DNA of 7,096 bases, from assembly GCA_958427375.1 (NCBI GenBank), contig CAUABY010000111.1, positions 1 to 7,096 of the forward strand, read 5' to 3'. Below the pieces are notes generated by a model that saw nothing but the letters and a program-made list of their open reading frames with translations, did not search any database and was not told the origin of the DNA. Source of the DNA: an uncultured Eubacteriales bacterium. Lineage in GTDB: Bacteria; Bacillota; Clostridia; Oscillospirales; Oscillospiraceae. Below are positions 5,215-7,096 of the stretch, in pieces. The stretch's first letter is position 1; each line of letters opens with the position of its first letter. The position numbers were made by a program, and so were the translations under genes.

Positions 5215-6456
5215 TCAGCTGTCCCTGAAAGCATCAAATACGCAGTTCCGCACGTCCCACAGGCTTTTGCCGTTGGCTCTCGCCAAGTCGGCCAAATCCT
5301 CATACTCACATTTACTGCGGCTTACGCCATAGCCCTCCGCGCTTTTTACCCGTACAGAGCCATATTTCATCTCAAGCGTGTGTATCGTCCGGCAGAGCTT
5401 ATACCTATTGCATACGTATTCCCGGATGCCCAGCGTCGTTGTGTTTTTGAACATGCAGCGCAGAAGCTTGTCACGCTCGCCCTCATTACACATGCAGGTC
5501 AGCATGACCCCCGGCCTTGATTTTTTCATGGTAATATTGGTAAAGTATACATCCAGCGCACCCACGGCAAAAAGCTCCTCCATCGCAAAGGCGAGCTCCT
5601 CCGCCGTCATATCGTCTATGCTGCATACAAGCTCAATGACCTGCTGCCCGGCGCTTTCAGTCTCGCCGAGAAACACCCGCACCACATTGGCAGCCTCAAA
5701 GTCCTTTTTCCCTGTGCCATAGCCGGCTTTCTCCACATTAAGCACCGGCAACGCGCCAAAATCTGTTACAAAGTGCTTGAGAAGCGCGGCACCAGTGGGC
5801 GTACACAGTTCGCTCTTCACGGCGCCTGAGTAAATTGGAACGCCGCGCAGTATAAGCTCAGTCGCTGGGGCGGGAACGGGAAGAACGCCATGCGCACACT
5901 TCACCATACCCGCGCCGACATTCACCGGCGAGGCCATGATTTTTTCCGGCGCAAGCTCATACATAAGCTCACATACGCTCAGCACATCCGCCACCGCATC
6001 CAGCGAGCCCACCTCGTGAAAGTGGATGTTTTCAATCTCAGTCCCATGTACGCGGCTCTCCGCCTCGGCAAGAATGGTGTAAACCGCTTTTGCGTCGGCT
6101 CTTACCTTCTCCGGCAAATCAACGGTGTCGATAAACGTCATGATTTCGCGCAGTCCGGTGTGATGGTGATGCGCGTGTGCGCCGCAACCGTGCTCGCTGT
6201 GCCCGTGGCCATCGCGGCTGCGCTCGTCGCGCCCGTGTGCGGCCTCGCCCTCTTCTTCGCCGTTAATAAGCACTGTCACATGCGTACCCTTTATGCCGCA
6301 TTTCATGTCGTCCGCGGCGGAAATGACGGCTTTCCCGTCCAGAACAGCGTTCATTTTGCGCAGGAACTCAGCCCTGTCCGGGTGCAGCTCCGAAAGCGCC
6401 GCCGTGAGCATGTCTCCCGCACAGCCCATCGCGCAGTCAATATATAGTGTTTTCAC
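5215..6456 (-). CDS. larC: Nickel-pincer cofactor biosynthesis protein LarC (nickel insertion, CTP-dependent)
   Basis: LarC inserts nickel into the dithiolated pyridinium mononucleotide made by LarB and LarE, completing the nickel-pincer nucleotide of lactate racemase-like enzymes; the known enzyme uses CTP. The N-terminus MKTLYIDCAMGCAGDM matches the family start (usually D-C-x-x-G-I-A-G-D-M). Residues 84-99 form a histidine-rich stretch with eight histidines, a likely nickel-holding segment, and HFHEVGSLDAVADV at 145-158 is a family block. The C-terminal, CTP-binding part shows MKKSRPGVMLT (310-320) and EYEDLADLAR (384-393). At 413 residues it is full length and in one frame. The GTG start at 6456 overlaps the larE stop by 4 bases (GTGA) and has AGGGAGA (6470-6464) seven bases upstream, inside larE. 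It follows larE in the operon. Identity is secure; activity on lactate racemase itself depends on a larA elsewhere. Confidence 0.95.
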   Translation of the reverse strand: MKTLYIDCAMGCAGDMLTAALSELHPDRAEFLRKMNAVLDGKAVISAADDMKCGIKGTHVTVLINGEEEGEAAHGRDERSRDGHGHSEHGCGAHAHHHHTGLREIMTFIDTVDLPEKVRADAKAVYTILAEAESRVHGTEIENIHFHEVGSLDAVADVLSVCELMYELAPEKIMASPVNVGAGMVKCAHGVLPVPAPATELILRGVPIYSGAVKSELCTPTGAALLKHFVTDFGALPVLNVEKAGYGTGKKDFEAANVVRVFLGETESAGQQVIELVCSIDDMTAEELAFAMEELFAVGALDVYFTNITMKKSRPGVMLTCMCNEGERDKLLRCMFKNTTTLGIREYVCNRYKLCRTIHTLEMKYGSVRVKSAEGYGVSRSKCEYEDLADLARANGKSLWDVRNCVFDAFRDS

Positions 6457-7096
6457 TTGCTCTTCTCCCTCGCGGTTGAATCAATTTTTATCTTCGTGAA
6501 GTACGGCAGCAAACCGCGCTCAATCTCATCAAAGCGCTCCGCCGCCCGCGCTTGCTGCTCCGCAGTGAATTGCAGCAGCGCCCCGCCCTCGCGCAGGCGC
6601 ACGCGGAAATCCGTGAAGCCCATGGAGAAGAGAAAGTCCTCGCTCTTTTCAATGGTTTCAAGCTTTTCCGCGCTTATCCGCTCCCCGGCGGGTATGCGCG
6701 TGGCAAGGCAGGCATAGGCGGGCTTGTCGTGCGTGAACAGCCCTGCCTCCTTTGAAAGCGTGCGAATCTCGCCCTTGCTCAAGCCGCAGATACGCAGGGG
6801 GGAAAGAATTCCGCCATCGCTCAGCGCCCGCATTCCGGGCCTGTCGCTGCCGCTGTCGCTGGCGTTCGTGCCGTCGATTATTTTTTCATAGCCGTCGCGG
6901 TCCGCCGCCGCGCGTATGGCGGCCATTATCCGCTTTTTGCAGAAGTAGCAGCGGTTTTCAGGGTTTGCCGTGATGCTTTCGTCAGCCAGAATGTCAAGCT
7001 TGATTACGGTCATCTCAACGCCAAGCTCCCTGCATAGCCGAGCCGCGTCATCAAACTCAAACTCCGGCTGAAACTGTGACTTTACATAGTACGGCC
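6453..7096 (-). CDS. larE: ATP-dependent sacrificial sulfur transferase LarE, 5' end cut off by the window
   Basis: LarE adenylates the pyridinium biscarboxylate intermediate and donates sulfur to turn its carboxylates into thiocarboxylates, the step before nickel insertion by LarC. The reading frame stays open from the stop at 6453 to the window edge, giving 213 visible residues of a family usually about 270 long. The N-terminal PP-loop (SGGVDS type) would lie outside. The methionine at 7013 is internal: the frame upstream of it encodes a family-like segment ending in CRELGVEMTVIKLD. Visible family blocks are NRCYFCKK, DGTNASDSGSDRPG, SPLRICGLSKGEIR and DKPAYACLATRIP. The three cysteines in RCYFC and ACLATR suggest the iron-sulfur type of LarE rather than the single-cysteine sacrificial type. 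It overlaps larC by 4 bases. Confidence 0.94.
   Translation of the reverse strand, partial: PYYVKSQFQPEFEFDDAARLCRELGVEMTVIKLDILADESITANPENRCYFCKKRIMAAIRAAADRDGYEKIIDGTNASDSGSDRPGMRALSDGGILSPLRICGLSKGEIRTLSKEAGLFTHDKPAYACLATRIPAGERISAEKLETIEKSEDFLFSMGFTDFRVRLREGGALLQFTAEQQARAAERFDEIERGLLPYFTKIKIDSTAREKSK

Noticed and set aside
6453..7013. Reading larE as a complete 186-residue gene starting at the methionine at 7013
   Set aside because: The frame is open with family-like sequence up to the window edge, and the PP-loop region of LarE is missing, so the true start lies beyond 7096.

Overview
The window looks like a moderately GC-rich member of the Clostridia (Bacillota), possibly Oscillospiraceae-like. 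The reasons are strong GGAGG-type ribosome binding sites, tightly packed genes with 4-base overlaps, a two-domain FtsX-type ABC exporter, a CPBP protease next to a TetR-type regulator, and a nickel-pincer cofactor (lar) cluster. The lineage is an inference from gene style; there is no marker gene here.

Layout. On the + strand, 25-3358 holds an ABC exporter pair: an ATPase of the MacB/LolD type and an 882-residue permease with two FtsX domains. Positions 3359-3774 form a gene-free stretch between convergent genes. It starts with a 16-base direct repeat and continues into a 356-base, hairpin-dense repeat element (3404-3759). The element is bounded by two identical 36-base palindromes, has imperfect terminal inverted repeats, and carries at least four internal stem-loops.

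On the - strand, reading from right to left, come larE (its 5' end is cut off by the window edge), larC, a TetR-family regulator and a CPBP (CAAX-type) membrane protease. larE/larC and tetR/cpbp each overlap by 4 bases, so each pair is probably translationally coupled. Between larC and tetR lies a compact AT-rich control region. It has a 14-bp stem-loop, a near-consensus sigma-A promoter (TTGACT, 17 bases, TATAAT) whose -35 box lies inside that stem-loop, and, over the predicted start of transcription, a perfect 12-bp palindrome within a three-half-site array that is a good candidate operator for the regulator.

How the genes work together. LarE supplies sulfur and LarC inserts nickel to make the nickel-pincer nucleotide cofactor of lactate racemase-like enzymes; larB and larA are not in the window. 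The TetR-type protein probably represses itself and the protease. The ABC exporter is an independent unit whose substrate cannot be read from sequence; peptide or lipoprotein-like cargo is typical of the family. Most of the window is ordinary. The least explained parts are the repeat element and the promoter nested in a terminator-like hairpin.
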